Shown: piece by piece, positions 1 to 8,199 of the stretch
Numbering within the stretch: the first letter of the stretch is position 1
How the letters are laid out: every line of letters starts with the position of its first letter
Source of the DNA: Nocardia terpenica
Lineage (GTDB): Bacteria; Actinomycetota; Actinomycetes; Mycobacteriales; Mycobacteriaceae
Direction: 5' to 3'
Length of the DNA stretch: 64,000 nucleotides
NCBI RefSeq assembly: GCF_013186535.1
Contig: NZ_JABMCZ010000003.1
Location: forward strand, 1,178,001-1,242,000
Position numbers and translations under genes: made by a program
Notes under the pieces: model-generated
What the model saw: only the letters and a program-made list of their open reading frames with translations
The model's database searches: none
What the model was told of the DNA's origin: nothing

Positions 1-402
1 CAGGTTCCGATAGTCGTCGGCGATCCGCCGGGTAGTGTCGCGCAGCGCCGATTCCGAGACATCCACCGGCACGAACCGGCGCAGGGTGCCGTGCGCGGAC
101 AGGGCGTCGAGCAGCAGCCGGGTCTTCTCGCTGGAGCCCGACCCCAGCTCGACCACCGTGCGCGCCCCGGCGGCGCGCGCGATGTCGGCGGCGTGGTCGA
201 CCAGGATCTCGCGCTCGGCGCGCGTGGGGTAGTACTCCGGCAGACCGGTGATCGCCTCGAACAGTAGGCTGCCGACCGCATCGTAGAACCACTTGGGCGA
301 CAGGAACTTCGGCGCCGCGGTCAACCCCTCCCGAACGTCGGCGCGCAGCGCCGCGGCGAGGTAGTCGTCATCGAGATGCACATCCACCCGGACCGGGCTC
401 AT
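1..402 (-). CDS. egtD: L-histidine N-alpha-methyltransferase EgtD, N-terminal part
   Basis: Incomplete gene; the window holds only the first 134 codons. EgtD trimethylates histidine with SAM to make hercynine, the first step of ergothioneine synthesis. The visible part has the family's start (VHLDDDYLAAALRADVREGL), the segment PKFLSPKWFYDAVGSLLFEAI, the substrate-loop motif LPEYYPTRAE, and the SAM-binding glycine motif ELGSGSSEKTRLLL. The start is the ATG at 402, preceded by a G-rich run about 10 bases upstream. Other egt genes would be expected further along this strand, outside the window. The assignment rests on motifs recalled from the family. Confidence 0.9.
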   Translation of the reverse strand, partial: MSPVRVDVHLDDDYLAAALRADVREGLTAAPKFLSPKWFYDAVGSLLFEAITGLPEYYPTRAEREILVDHAADIARAAGARTVVELGSGSSEKTRLLLDALSAHGTLRRFVPVDVSESALRDTTRRIADDYRNL

Positions 403-567
403 CGTTCGAATTCCCCCCGTGAGTCGAACAGACTTCAGTCTCGATAATTCAGCCTGTCCCGCCCGCGCGGCAGACCACAGATCTCAGGGCTGGCGATCAT
501 GGCGGTGGATCGTCTCCGCGCGTACTCTGCGGGCCCGATTCGCTTGGGGGACCAACGAATTCGGGAG

Positions 568-1251
568 CTAAGCCACCTTCGTCCGGCGGCGGAGGCGGCC
601 GGTGCCCGGGGCGCTGAGCCAGACCAGCACGGCCAGCAGGGCATCGAGGGTCAGGGCCAGCACGGCCACCAGGATGGCGCCCACCAGGACGCGGTCGTAC
701 TTGTACAGGTTGATGCCGTCGAAGATGTAGCGGCCCAGGCCGCCGAGGTTGACGTAGGCGGCGATGGTAGCGGTCGCGACGACCTGCAATGTGGCCGAAC
801 GCAATCCGGTGAGCAGGACGGGTAGCGCGTTGGGGACCTCCACCCGCAGCAGCACCTGGGGTTCGGTCATGCCCATCGCCCGGGAGGCGTCCACCACATC
901 CGGGTCCACGTTGGCGATGCCCGCGTACGCACCGGCCAGCAGCGGCGGCACCCCGACCGTGACCAGCGCCAGCAGCGGCGGCAGCAGGCCGAGGCCCAGC
1001 AGCAACACCACGAAGGTCAGCAGGCCCAGCGTGGGCAGGGCGCGCATGGCATTGGCGAAGCCGACGATCACCGCCGCGCCGCGGCGGGTATGCCCCACCA
1101 GCAGCCCGATCGGCACCGCGATCGCCGCCGACAGCGCCACCGCCAGGAAGCTGTACCAGAGCTGTTCGAGCAGCCGATGCTGAATCCCGGTGGGCCCCTG
1201 CCAGTTCGCGCCATCGGTGAAGTAATGCCAGGCGTCGATGAAGAGGTTCAT
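568..1251 (-). CDS. OpuC/ProU-type ABC transporter permease (second permease)
   Basis: A 227-residue inner-membrane permease of the BPD_transp_1 family that moves glycine betaine, choline or a similar compatible solute. It has about five or six hydrophobic segments, the permease signature region around ASRAMGMTEPQVLLRVEVP (the EAA loop that contacts the ATPase) and the typical QVVATATIAAYVNLGGLGRYI block. Its ATG overlaps the stop codon of the upstream permease (ATGA), so the two are probably translationally coupled. It is the last gene of a four-gene operon. The substrate is inferred from the family and not shown by the sequence. Confidence 0.88.
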   Translation of the reverse strand: MNLFIDAWHYFTDGANWQGPTGIQHRLLEQLWYSFLAVALSAAIAVPIGLLVGHTRRGAAVIVGFANAMRALPTLGLLTFVVLLLGLGLLPPLLALVTVGVPPLLAGAYAGIANVDPDVVDASRAMGMTEPQVLLRVEVPNALPVLLTGLRSATLQVVATATIAAYVNLGGLGRYIFDGINLYKYDRVLVGAILVAVLALTLDALLAVLVWLSAPGTGRLRRRTKVA

Positions 1252-2015
1252 GCCGCCCCTCCTAGGAGCTTCCGTGTCCAGGGCAGCTTCCGCGTCCCCG
1301 GCGGCGAAGACTTCCGTGTCCCCGGCAGCGAGGACTTCCGTTTCCCCGGCGGCGAGGACTTCCGTTTCCCCGGCATGCTTTTGGCCGGGGACAACCACGG
1401 AGTAGTCCAGCGCCCGATCAGAAACAGCACCCGGTCCACCACCAGCGCCACCACCAGCACCACGATGATTCCGGCCACGATCTCGTCGGGATAGTCGCGC
1501 TGGTAGCCCTGGGTGAACAGCTTGCCCAGCCCGCCCACCCCGATCAGCGCGCCGACGGTCACCATCGAGATATTGGTGACCGCCACCACCCGCAGGTTGG
1601 CGACGAAAACCGGGAGCGCCAACGGGAATTCGACGGTGAGGCTGCGCCGCAGCCGGGTGTAACCGATGGCGTCGGCGGCATCGAGCACCGCCGCCGGCAC
1701 CGAATCCAGCGCCGCCGGCACCGCGATCACCAGCAGCGCCACCGAGTAGATGCTCAGCGCGATAACCACATTGAGCGGATCGATGGTCGCGATGCCCGCC
1801 AGCGGCGGAATGATCACGAACAGCGCCAGCGACGGAATCGTGAACGCCAGGCTGGCCAGCGTCGCGGTGACCCGCCGCAGCCACGGCACCCGCCGCACCG
1901 CCGTGCCCACCGGGATGGCGATCACCAGCCCGATCAGCAGCGGCACCAGCGCCAGATACAGGTGCGTGCGCGTGAATCCAGCGATATCGGCGAAGTTGTC
2001 GATCAGGTACCTCAC
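1248..2015 (-). CDS. OpuC/ProU-type ABC transporter permease with repeat-derived C-terminal tail
   Basis: A 255-residue permease, paralogous to its downstream neighbour. The EAA-loop region reads AADAIGYTRLRRSLTVEFP and is followed by the TNISMVTVGALIGVGGLGKL block. The start is a GTG at 2015 that overlaps the ATPase stop codon (GTGA). The last roughly 45 residues are not transporter sequence: after the final membrane segment (FLIGRWTTPWLSP) the frame runs into a hairpin element and a 24-bp array encoding eight-residue repeats of the type KRKSSPPG, then stops in the ATGA overlap with the next gene. The highly basic tail would lie in the cytoplasm. The core permease looks complete, so the tail is probably tolerated. 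Confidence 0.86.
   Translation of the reverse strand: MRYLIDNFADIAGFTRTHLYLALVPLLIGLVIAIPVGTAVRRVPWLRRVTATLASLAFTIPSLALFVIIPPLAGIATIDPLNVVIALSIYSVALLVIAVPAALDSVPAAVLDAADAIGYTRLRRSLTVEFPLALPVFVANLRVVAVTNISMVTVGALIGVGGLGKLFTQGYQRDYPDEIVAGIIVVLVVALVVDRVLFLIGRWTTPWLSPAKSMPGKRKSSPPGKRKSSLPGTRKSSPPGTRKLPWTRKLLGGAA
1262..1390. repeat. 24-bp tandem array ending in hairpin element (site 1)
   Basis: About four tandem 24-bp units of the type CTTCCGTGTCCCCGGCGGCG (with small substitutions) run into the hairpin element CCCCGGC-ATGCTTTTG-GCCGGGG at 1368-1390. The whole repeat lies inside the 3' end of the upstream permease gene and stays in its frame. Confidence 0.85.
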
Positions 2016-3169
2016 GGCGCTTCTTCCTTTTCCTGCTCGAAGAAGTGCCGATTGCGCGCCTCGTCCTCCTCGGCGCGCTGGGCGGCCAGCTGCTCGATGA
2101 TCTCGGTGGCGTACACCGCACCCACCACCGCACCCGAGTCGTCCACGGCCACACCGATTCCCGACGGAGAGGAGATCGCGGCGTCCAGCGCCTGGCGCAG
2201 GTCTCCACTGGGCGGATACAGCGAGCCGCCCGCGGCCATGCTGTCGGCCAGCTTGTGCCCGGCCCGAACGCCCTCGACGCCGGTCACGTCGACCCAGCCG
2301 AGCGGATGCCGCGTCGGGTCGACGATCAGCACCCACTCGCCCTTCGCCAGCCGGAGTTCGTGCGCCTGCTCCACCGTCGCGGTCCGGATGTCGTGCACCG
2401 CAACGCCGTTCGCGCTGCGGAACGACAGGCCCCGGTAGCCGCGGTCGCGTCCGGCGAAATCGGCGACGAAATCGGTTGCGGGCTGGGCGAGTACGCGCTG
2501 CGGCGCATCGTACTGCTGCAGCACGCCGCCGCGGGCGAACACCGCGATCCGGTCGCCGAGCTTGATCGCCTCATCGATGTCGTGGGTGACGAACACGATG
2601 GTCTTGTGCAATTCCGCCTGCAGACGCTGCATTTCGGCCTGCAACTCCTCGCGCACCACCGGGTCGACGGCGCTGAACGGCTCGTCCATCAGCAGGATCG
2701 GCGGATCGGCGGCCAGCGCCCGCGCCACACCGACGCGCTGCTGCTGCCCGCCGGACAGCTGCGCCGGATACCGCCCGTCCAGGCCGCGATCCAGCCCCAC
2801 CCGATCCAGCACCTCGTAGGCGGCCTTGCGCGCCGCGCGGCGGGTCTCGCCCTGTAGCACCGGCACCGTGGCGACATTGTCGAGCACGGTGCGGTGCGGC
2901 AGCAGCCCGCCGCTCTGGATGACATAGCCGATGCCGAGCCGCAGCCGCACCGGGGAAACCTTCGAAATATCCTCGCCCGCAACGGTGATCGTGCCCGAGG
3001 TCGGCGTGATCATCCGATTGATCATCCGCATCGACGTCGTCTTGCCGCAGCCCGACGGGCCGACGAAGACGGTGAACGAGCCGGACTCGATGCGCAGGTC
3101 CAGATCGGTGACCGCGGTGGTGCCGTCCGGATAGGTCTTGGTGACACCGCTGAACTCGATATCGGACAC
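2012..3169 (-). CDS. Glycine betaine/proline-type ABC transporter ATPase with CBS domains (OpuCA/ProV-like)
   Basis: A 385-residue cytoplasmic ATPase that powers the two neighbouring permeases. Walker A is GPSGCGKTTS near residue 38, the Q-loop region is VIQSGGLLPHRT, the signature is LSGGQQQRVGVARAL near 138, Walker B is ILLMDEPFSAVD near 158, and the H-switch lies in VFVTHDIDEA. All catalytic residues are present. Residues from about 250 onward resemble paired CBS domains, which in OpuA/OpuC sense ionic strength or nucleotides. It is the second gene of the operon, 9 bases after the binding-protein gene. Confidence 0.93.
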   Translation of the reverse strand: MSDIEFSGVTKTYPDGTTAVTDLDLRIESGSFTVFVGPSGCGKTTSMRMINRMITPTSGTITVAGEDISKVSPVRLRLGIGYVIQSGGLLPHRTVLDNVATVPVLQGETRRAARKAAYEVLDRVGLDRGLDGRYPAQLSGGQQQRVGVARALAADPPILLMDEPFSAVDPVVREELQAEMQRLQAELHKTIVFVTHDIDEAIKLGDRIAVFARGGVLQQYDAPQRVLAQPATDFVADFAGRDRGYRGLSFRSANGVAVHDIRTATVEQAHELRLAKGEWVLIVDPTRHPLGWVDVTGVEGVRAGHKLADSMAAGGSLYPPSGDLRQALDAAISSPSGIGVAVDDSGAVVGAVYATEIIEQLAAQRAEEDEARNRHFFEQEKEEAP

Positions 3170-3178
3170 GGGGTCCTC

Positions 3179-4174
3179 CTATCCGACCGGCTTGTCCAGC
3201 CCCTGCGCGGTCACCCACGCCTTGGCCGCCGCCGCCGGTTCGGTCTTGGTCGGGCCGGAGACTTGATCGTTGAGCGAGATCAGCGCGGCCGTGGTCAATT
3301 TCGCCGACACCGCGTCGAGCGCCTGCAACGCCTTGTCGGACTTCTTCTTGGCGTTGAGCACCGGCACCACGTTCTGGGCCGGGAAGTTGTGCCGGGAGTC
3401 CTCCAGCACCACGAGATCGTTCTGTTTGATCGCGGGGGAGGTGGTGAAGATATTGGCCGCGGTCACCTTTCCGTCGGTCAGGGCACGCACGGTGGCCGGG
3501 CCGCCGCTGTCGCCGATCGGGACGAATTTGTCGGGCGCGATATCGAGCCCGTAGTCCTTCTTCAGGCCGGGCAGGCCCACGGGCCGCTCGGTGAATTCGG
3601 CCGGGGCGCCGAAGGTGACCTCGGACGAATGCGCGGCGAGGTCGGCGATGCTGTGCAGATTCCACTTGTCGGCGGTGGCCCGGGTGACCACCACGCCGTC
3701 GGAATCCTCACCGGGGGCCGGGGTCCCGGCGGCCAGGTCGCCGCCGAGCGCCTTGGTCAGCGCGGCGTTCACGTCGGCCGCCGCGGTCGCGGTCGACGAC
3801 TTGTCCAGGTACTGCAGCAGATTGCCGGTGTATTCGGGGACCACGCTGATCGAACACTGCCGCAGCGCGGGAATGTACGCCTCCCGGCTGCCGATATTGA
3901 GCTTGGTGTCGACGGCGAATCCGTTGGCGCGCAACGCTTCCGCGTAGACGTCGGCCACCGTCTCGGATTCCGGGAAGTTCGCGGAGCCGACGGTGAGCTT
4001 GTTGGTGTCGCCGTCGCAGCCGCCGCCGGATCCGGCCAGCGGGTTGGAGTTGCCGCCACAGGCCGACAGCGCCATCGCCGCGGCCAGGGCGACCGCGGTG
4101 GCGAGGAACCGCACCGCGGTCAGGGCGGGCCGTAGCCCACGCCGACGCGCAGGATTGCTGATCGAGGATTTCAC
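3179..4174 (-). CDS. Compatible-solute ABC transporter substrate-binding lipoprotein (OpuCC/ProX/OsmF-like)
   Basis: A 331-residue exported lipoprotein. A basic N-terminus and hydrophobic stretch end in the lipobox LSAC at about Cys39. The mature part starts with the quaternary-amine-binding family pattern TVGSANFPESETVADVYAEAL and contains VVPEYTGNLLQYL, typical of OpuAC-type proteins. It should present glycine betaine, choline or proline betaine to the permeases. First gene of the operon; the 145-base gap to the divergent gene at 4320 must hold both promoters. Confidence 0.9.
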   Translation of the reverse strand: MKSSISNPARRRGLRPALTAVRFLATAVALAAAMALSACGGNSNPLAGSGGGCDGDTNKLTVGSANFPESETVADVYAEALRANGFAVDTKLNIGSREAYIPALRQCSISVVPEYTGNLLQYLDKSSTATAAADVNAALTKALGGDLAAGTPAPGEDSDGVVVTRATADKWNLHSIADLAAHSSEVTFGAPAEFTERPVGLPGLKKDYGLDIAPDKFVPIGDSGGPATVRALTDGKVTAANIFTTSPAIKQNDLVVLEDSRHNFPAQNVVPVLNAKKKSDKALQALDAVSAKLTTAALISLNDQVSGPTKTEPAAAAKAWVTAQGLDKPVG

Positions 4175-4319
4175 TGACTGTCCTTCCGATGTCCCGGGCC
4201 GTGCGGTCGGGGTTCGGCGCGCTCCGATTACGATGCGTGTCCGGGGCGGCCGCCTTCTGGCTGTCCATACTGGCAGCCGGGTGTCGTTCTTACTATCTAT
4301 CGGGAGTGGGTGTCGCCGG

Positions 4320-5315
4320 ATGGAGTTGACCGGTTCGATGCGGGCGACGGCCCGCGCGCTGGTCGCGGCGATGGCCGCTACGCTGGCCGTTTCCTGCTCC
4401 GGCGGCGGCGAGAGCCCGACGATTCGGGTGGGCGCGGGCGATTCCGCTCAATCGGATTTGATTGCCCGGATCTACGCCCAGGCCCTCGCGCGCACCGGCG
4501 CCCATACCGCCGTCGTGGCGCATGTGGGACAGCGCGCGGACTATCTGGCCGCCCTGGACGCGGACAGGGTGACCCTGGTCGGCGACGACAGCGGCGACCT
4601 GTTGACGGCCCTGGACTCGACGGCCACGGCACGGCTCCCCGACAAGAACGCCGCGGCCGCGGCGGCCGAGGCTCCGAACGATCCGACGCGGGTGTCGGCG
4701 GTCCAGCAGCCACCGAATGTCGCCGACGCGCTGAGTCGTGCCCTGCCCGAGGGACTGTCCACCTCCGACATCGCCGACGGCACCGACCTGCGGCCCGCCT
4801 TCGTGCTGGCCCGCGCCGAGGCCGACCGGTACCCCGGGACACTGCCCGAGCTGGCCCCGCACTGCGCCGAGTTGACCGTCGGCATCGCCACGGGCAGCGA
4901 ACTCGACCCGCTGCGCCCCGCCCCGGACCCACAGCGCGACGTGCTCACCCCGCTGCGCGAGCGGTACCACTGCGACATCACCCACTACACGGTCTATCCC
5001 GGCGACTCCGAGCTGCGAAAGGCCCTCGCCGACGGCCGGATTCAGGCCGGTGTGCTCACCGCCCCCGCGGCCCTGCTCCCCGGCGGCCCGGGCGACCTCG
5101 TCCCGATCGCCGACCCGGCCTACGCCTTCCGCGCTCACAGCATCGTCCCCCTCTTCCGCCAGGGCGCGCTCACGGGCACCCAGATCAAGAAACTCAACTA
5201 CGTCGCGGGCGAACTGACCACCACCGACCTGGCCGACCTGATCGGCAAAGTCCGCGACGAGCACGCCGCCCCCGACGACCTCGCACGCGGCTGGCTCGAC
5301 GAACACAATCTCTGA
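4320..5315 (+). CDS. Second, divergent OpuAC-like substrate-binding lipoprotein
   Basis: A 331-residue protein with a secretion signal and probable lipidation at Cys26 (AVSC). The mature region follows the same plan as the binding protein of the divergent operon (IRVGAGDSAQSDLIARIYAQAL, then a QRADYLAALDADRVTLVGDD segment in place of the 'VPEYTG' region), but it is strongly diverged. In particular, the canonical PEYTGN motif reads VGDDSGDLL. It may bind a different ligand for the same permeases or act as a solute sensor. The start at the ATG of MELTGSM is a choice; an internal ATG six codons later is also possible. Confidence 0.75.
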   Translation: MELTGSMRATARALVAAMAATLAVSCSGGGESPTIRVGAGDSAQSDLIARIYAQALARTGAHTAVVAHVGQRADYLAALDADRVTLVGDDSGDLLTALDSTATARLPDKNAAAAAAEAPNDPTRVSAVQQPPNVADALSRALPEGLSTSDIADGTDLRPAFVLARAEADRYPGTLPELAPHCAELTVGIATGSELDPLRPAPDPQRDVLTPLRERYHCDITHYTVYPGDSELRKALADGRIQAGVLTAPAALLPGGPGDLVPIADPAYAFRAHSIVPLFRQGALTGTQIKKLNYVAGELTTTDLADLIGKVRDEHAAPDDLARGWLDEHNL

Positions 5316-5433
5316 ACCCCGCTGTCCCCACCGGTTATTCCGGCTCCCGAGCGTACCCTCGGAATAGATCATCGCCAGCGGTAATCTGCTTCTGAATCAC
5401 CGAGCCGACCGGTCACCGCGAGGGAGGCTGGAC

Positions 5434-5919
5434 ATGTTCACGACGAAGGCACTCGTCACCTGCGCGTGCGCGACCCTGCTGGGAGCCACCGCGGCCTGCG
5501 GCGGCGGATCGAGTCACGGCCCCGCATCCTCCACCACCACCGGCGCACCCACCGTCACCCAGGCCGTCACCGACACCTTTCAGCGCTTCTTCGACGGCGC
5601 CACCGACGCCGACCAGAAGATCGCGCTGCTGGAGAACGGCCAGGCATTCGCCGCCACCATCAAGGCCCAGGCCGGTTCGCCGATGGCCAAGAGCACCACG
5701 GCCACGGTCTCCACCGTGGCCAGCACCGGCACCGACCACGCCGATGTCACCTACACGATCCTGTTCGACGGCAAACCCGCGCTGGCCGACCAGCAGGGTT
5801 CGGCGATCCGCCTCGGCGGCACGTGGAAGGTCACCGCCGCCACGTTCTGCGCCCTGCTGACCCTGGAGGGCAACCCGCCTCCCGTCTGCGCCGCGCCGAC
5901 GCCGGGCCCCACCCCCTGA
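5434..5919 (+). CDS. MTB12-like low-molecular-weight antigen lipoprotein
   Basis: A 161-residue predicted lipoprotein: short basic start, hydrophobic stretch and lipobox ATAAC at about Cys22, then a Ser/Thr/Gly linker. The mature domain (VTQAVTDTFQRFFDGATDA, later LGGTWKVTAATFCALL) follows the pattern I recall for the MTB12/CFP-2 C-terminal domain of mycobacterial secreted antigens, a small alpha+beta fold related to NTF2. Role unknown. It lies 7 bases before the MFS gene and is probably co-transcribed with it. Confidence 0.68.
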   Translation: MFTTKALVTCACATLLGATAACGGGSSHGPASSTTTGAPTVTQAVTDTFQRFFDGATDADQKIALLENGQAFAATIKAQAGSPMAKSTTATVSTVASTGTDHADVTYTILFDGKPALADQQGSAIRLGGTWKVTAATFCALLTLEGNPPPVCAAPTPGPTP

Positions 5920-5926
5920 GGTACCC

Positions 5927-7498
5927 ATGACGACATCCAGCGCGCCGAAATCCGCTGCGGCGCGGCCGAAGATCGCGCTCGCCACGGTCACCGCGGTCCT
6001 GTTCGTGACCTTCCTGGACACCACCATCGTCAGCGTCACCCTCGGCAATATCCAGTCCGACATCCACGCCGGGGTGGTGTCGCTGCAGTGGGTGGTCAAC
6101 GCCTACACCCTGGTGTTCGCGAGCCTGATGCTGACCGCCGGATCGCTCGGCGACCGCTGGGGCCGCAAGAAGGTGATGGTCGGCGGGTTGGTCATTTTCT
6201 GTGCGGGATCGGTGTTCTCGGCTCTGGCGTCGAGCGTCTCGCTGCTCATCGCCGGGCGCGGGGTGATGGGTCTGGGCGCCGCCGCCTCCGAACCGGGCAC
6301 GCTGTCGGTGATCCGGCACATCTTCCCCGACCGCGGCCTGCGTGCGCGGGCGCTGGGCGCCTGGGCGGCCGTCTCGGGTCTGGCGCTGGCGCTGGGCCCG
6401 GTGATCGGCGGCCTGCTGGTGGGCGCGTTCGGCTGGCGCTCGGTGTTCTGGTTCAACCTCGCGGTCGGCGCGGTGGTGCTGGCCGCCGCGCTGCGGTACG
6501 TGCCCGAGAGCGCCGACCCGCAGCCCGGACCCGTCGACCTGCCCGGATTCGTGCTCGGCGCAACGTTTCTCGGCTGCGTGATCTACGCGGGCATCTCCGG
6601 GGAGGACGTCGGCTACGGCGCGACGTCGGTGGTGACGCTGTTCGTGATCGGCGGCGTGGCCTTCCTCGGCTTCGTCGTCGCCGAGATGCGCGCGGTCAAT
6701 CCGATGTTCGACTTCCGTTATCTGCGAAGGCCGATGGTGCGCAGCGCGCTGATCGTGGCGTTCGCCGTCTACTTCGGCATCTTCTCGATCTTCTTCTTCA
6801 CCGCGCTGTATCTGCAAGAGGTGGTGAACTATTCGGGCTGGCGCACCGCCGCGGTCTTCGCGCCGATGGCCGCCGCGATCATCGTGGGCTCGCTGTTCTC
6901 CGGCGGCTGGGTGGCGGTGCGCGGCTCGCGCACCCCGATGATCACCGGCTGCCTGATCGGCGCGGCCGGTATCCTGCTGACCCGCCAATTCCTGGGCGTC
7001 ACCGTGGATTTCGCGCCGCTGGCGCTGTCGCTGACCGTCGCCGGGCTCGGGTTCGGCATCGCCGTGGTGCCGCTGACCTCCGCCGTGCTGACCGGGGTGC
7101 CCGCCGCACATTCCGGCATGGCCGCCGCCGCGACCAACACCATGCGCCAGGTCGGCGCGGTGGTCGGGGTGGCCGCGCTCGGCGGGCTGGTCAACTCGTT
7201 CCTCAACTCCGATCTGGTGGATCGGCTGAACCAGCTGCAGATTCCGGCCAACTTCCAGTCCGTCGTCATCGGCGCCATCGAGACCGGGAACGTGCCCGCC
7301 GGCGGCGATCCCGCCGCCGCGGCCGCCTACGGCCCGATCGTGAACCAGGTCATCACCGCCACCTACGCCGCATTCCACCGCGGACTCGATGTGGCACTGC
7401 TGGTTTCGGGCGTCATGATCCTGGTGGCGGCCGTCGTCACCGCGAGCGCCACCCTGTTCCGGGCGGGTGACCGCTCCGGCTACGAGTACCGGGCCTGA
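5927..7498 (+). CDS. MFS drug-type efflux transporter (DHA2, 14 TM)
   Basis: A 523-residue membrane protein with roughly 14 hydrophobic segments. Motif C-like and motif A-like features of the EmrB/QacA group are visible: FVTFLDTTIVSVTLGNI at the start (motif D1 of DHA2 pumps), GSLGDRWGRKKV (motif A), and VSGLALALGPVIGGLL (motif C, antiporter). It probably exports drugs or lipids using the proton gradient. Its 3' end overlaps the convergent tetR gene by 19 bases. The substrate cannot be told from sequence. Confidence 0.88.
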   Translation: MTTSSAPKSAAARPKIALATVTAVLFVTFLDTTIVSVTLGNIQSDIHAGVVSLQWVVNAYTLVFASLMLTAGSLGDRWGRKKVMVGGLVIFCAGSVFSALASSVSLLIAGRGVMGLGAAASEPGTLSVIRHIFPDRGLRARALGAWAAVSGLALALGPVIGGLLVGAFGWRSVFWFNLAVGAVVLAAALRYVPESADPQPGPVDLPGFVLGATFLGCVIYAGISGEDVGYGATSVVTLFVIGGVAFLGFVVAEMRAVNPMFDFRYLRRPMVRSALIVAFAVYFGIFSIFFFTALYLQEVVNYSGWRTAAVFAPMAAAIIVGSLFSGGWVAVRGSRTPMITGCLIGAAGILLTRQFLGVTVDFAPLALSLTVAGLGFGIAVVPLTSAVLTGVPAAHSGMAAAATNTMRQVGAVVGVAALGGLVNSFLNSDLVDRLNQLQIPANFQSVVIGAIETGNVPAGGDPAAAAAYGPIVNQVITATYAAFHRGLDVALLVSGVMILVAAVVTASATLFRAGDRSGYEYRA

Positions 7499-8151
7499 TC
7501 CCCGGCGTGCAGTGCGGCGGACAGCAGCGGGTTGCGGGCCAGCGCGGGCAGCGATTCGACGAGCAGGCCGATGAGCTGGTCGCGGGTGATGGTCTCCTCG
7601 CGCAGCCAGCTCAGGGTCGTCTCCTCGGCGAAGGCGATCCAGCCGCGCACCGCCAGGCGCAGCCGCGGCCGGTCCGGATCGTCCGGCGACACGGGGGCCT
7701 CGGCGAGGATGCGGTCGACGATGGCGTAGCGGGTCGCGTCCACCAGGGTCACCAGCTCCGGGCGGGTGCTGGCCGGGCCGCGCAGCAGGGCCAGGTAGGA
7801 GGTGCGGTTGTCGCTGACGTAGCGGACGTAGCGGTCGACCGCGTCGCGCAGCATGTCCGGCAGCGACAGGCTGCGATCGGGCATGGTCCGCGCCAGCAGC
7901 TCGGCGTTGGCGTGCCGCACGATGGCCAGCTGAAAGTCCTGCTTGCTGGTGAAGTAGTGGAACAGCAGGCCCCGCGAGATACCGGCCCGGGCGGCGATCT
8001 CGCCGACGGAGATGTCCTCGAGGGCGCGTTCGCGCAGCATCCGGGCGCCGAGCGTGATGAGTTGCTCCCGGCGTTCGGCCGGGCTCAGCCGCACCCGCTT
8101 GGCGTTGCCGCCGGTCCGTTCACCACCCACGGCATCCAGCCTACTGAACAC
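7480..8151 (-). CDS. TetR-family transcriptional repressor
   Basis: A 223-residue regulator. The N-terminal helix-turn-helix is clear (LEDISVGEIAARAGIS then RGLLFHYFTSKQDFQL); the remaining helices would form the ligand-binding and dimer domain. It is divergent from the MymA-like operon. Its GTG start at 8151 lies inside the long palindrome at 8141-8181, so it is almost certainly autoregulated and would also control the operon. A second GTG at 8130, outside the palindrome, is a possible alternative start. In M. tuberculosis the corresponding operon is governed by the AraC-type VirS, so the regulator here is of a different family. Confidence 0.9.
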   Translation of the reverse strand: MFSRLDAVGGERTGGNAKRVRLSPAERREQLITLGARMLRERALEDISVGEIAARAGISRGLLFHYFTSKQDFQLAIVRHANAELLARTMPDRSLSLPDMLRDAVDRYVRYVSDNRTSYLALLRGPASTRPELVTLVDATRYAIVDRILAEAPVSPDDPDRPRLRLAVRGWIAFAEETTLSWLREETITRDQLIGLLVESLPALARNPLLSAALHAGDQARYS

Positions 8152-8181
8152 GAGTCAATATTGTTGACTCGTGTTCAGTAG
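8141..8181. promoter_or_regulatory. 41-bp palindromic TetR operator
   Basis: Perfect inverted repeat: two 18-bp arms (8141-8158 and 8164-8181; inner part ACTGAACACGAGTCAA) separated by TATTG. It covers the GTG start of tetR and ends 19 bases before the monooxygenase start. Length and position fit an operator for two TetR dimers controlling both directions. Binding is inferred. Confidence 0.88.
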
Positions 8182-8199
8182 ATCTCTAGGCTCGGATAT

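Noticed and set aside
568..2208. One long minus-strand fusion protein covering both permeases
   Set aside because: The long frame runs through the upstream permease gene in a wrong frame; the true proteins begin at 1251 and 2015 and overlap by ATGA and GTGA.
7480..8151. VirS orthologue upstream of the mymA-like operon
   Set aside because: The divergent regulator has a TetR helix-turn-helix at the N-terminus, not the AraC-type C-terminal domain of VirS.
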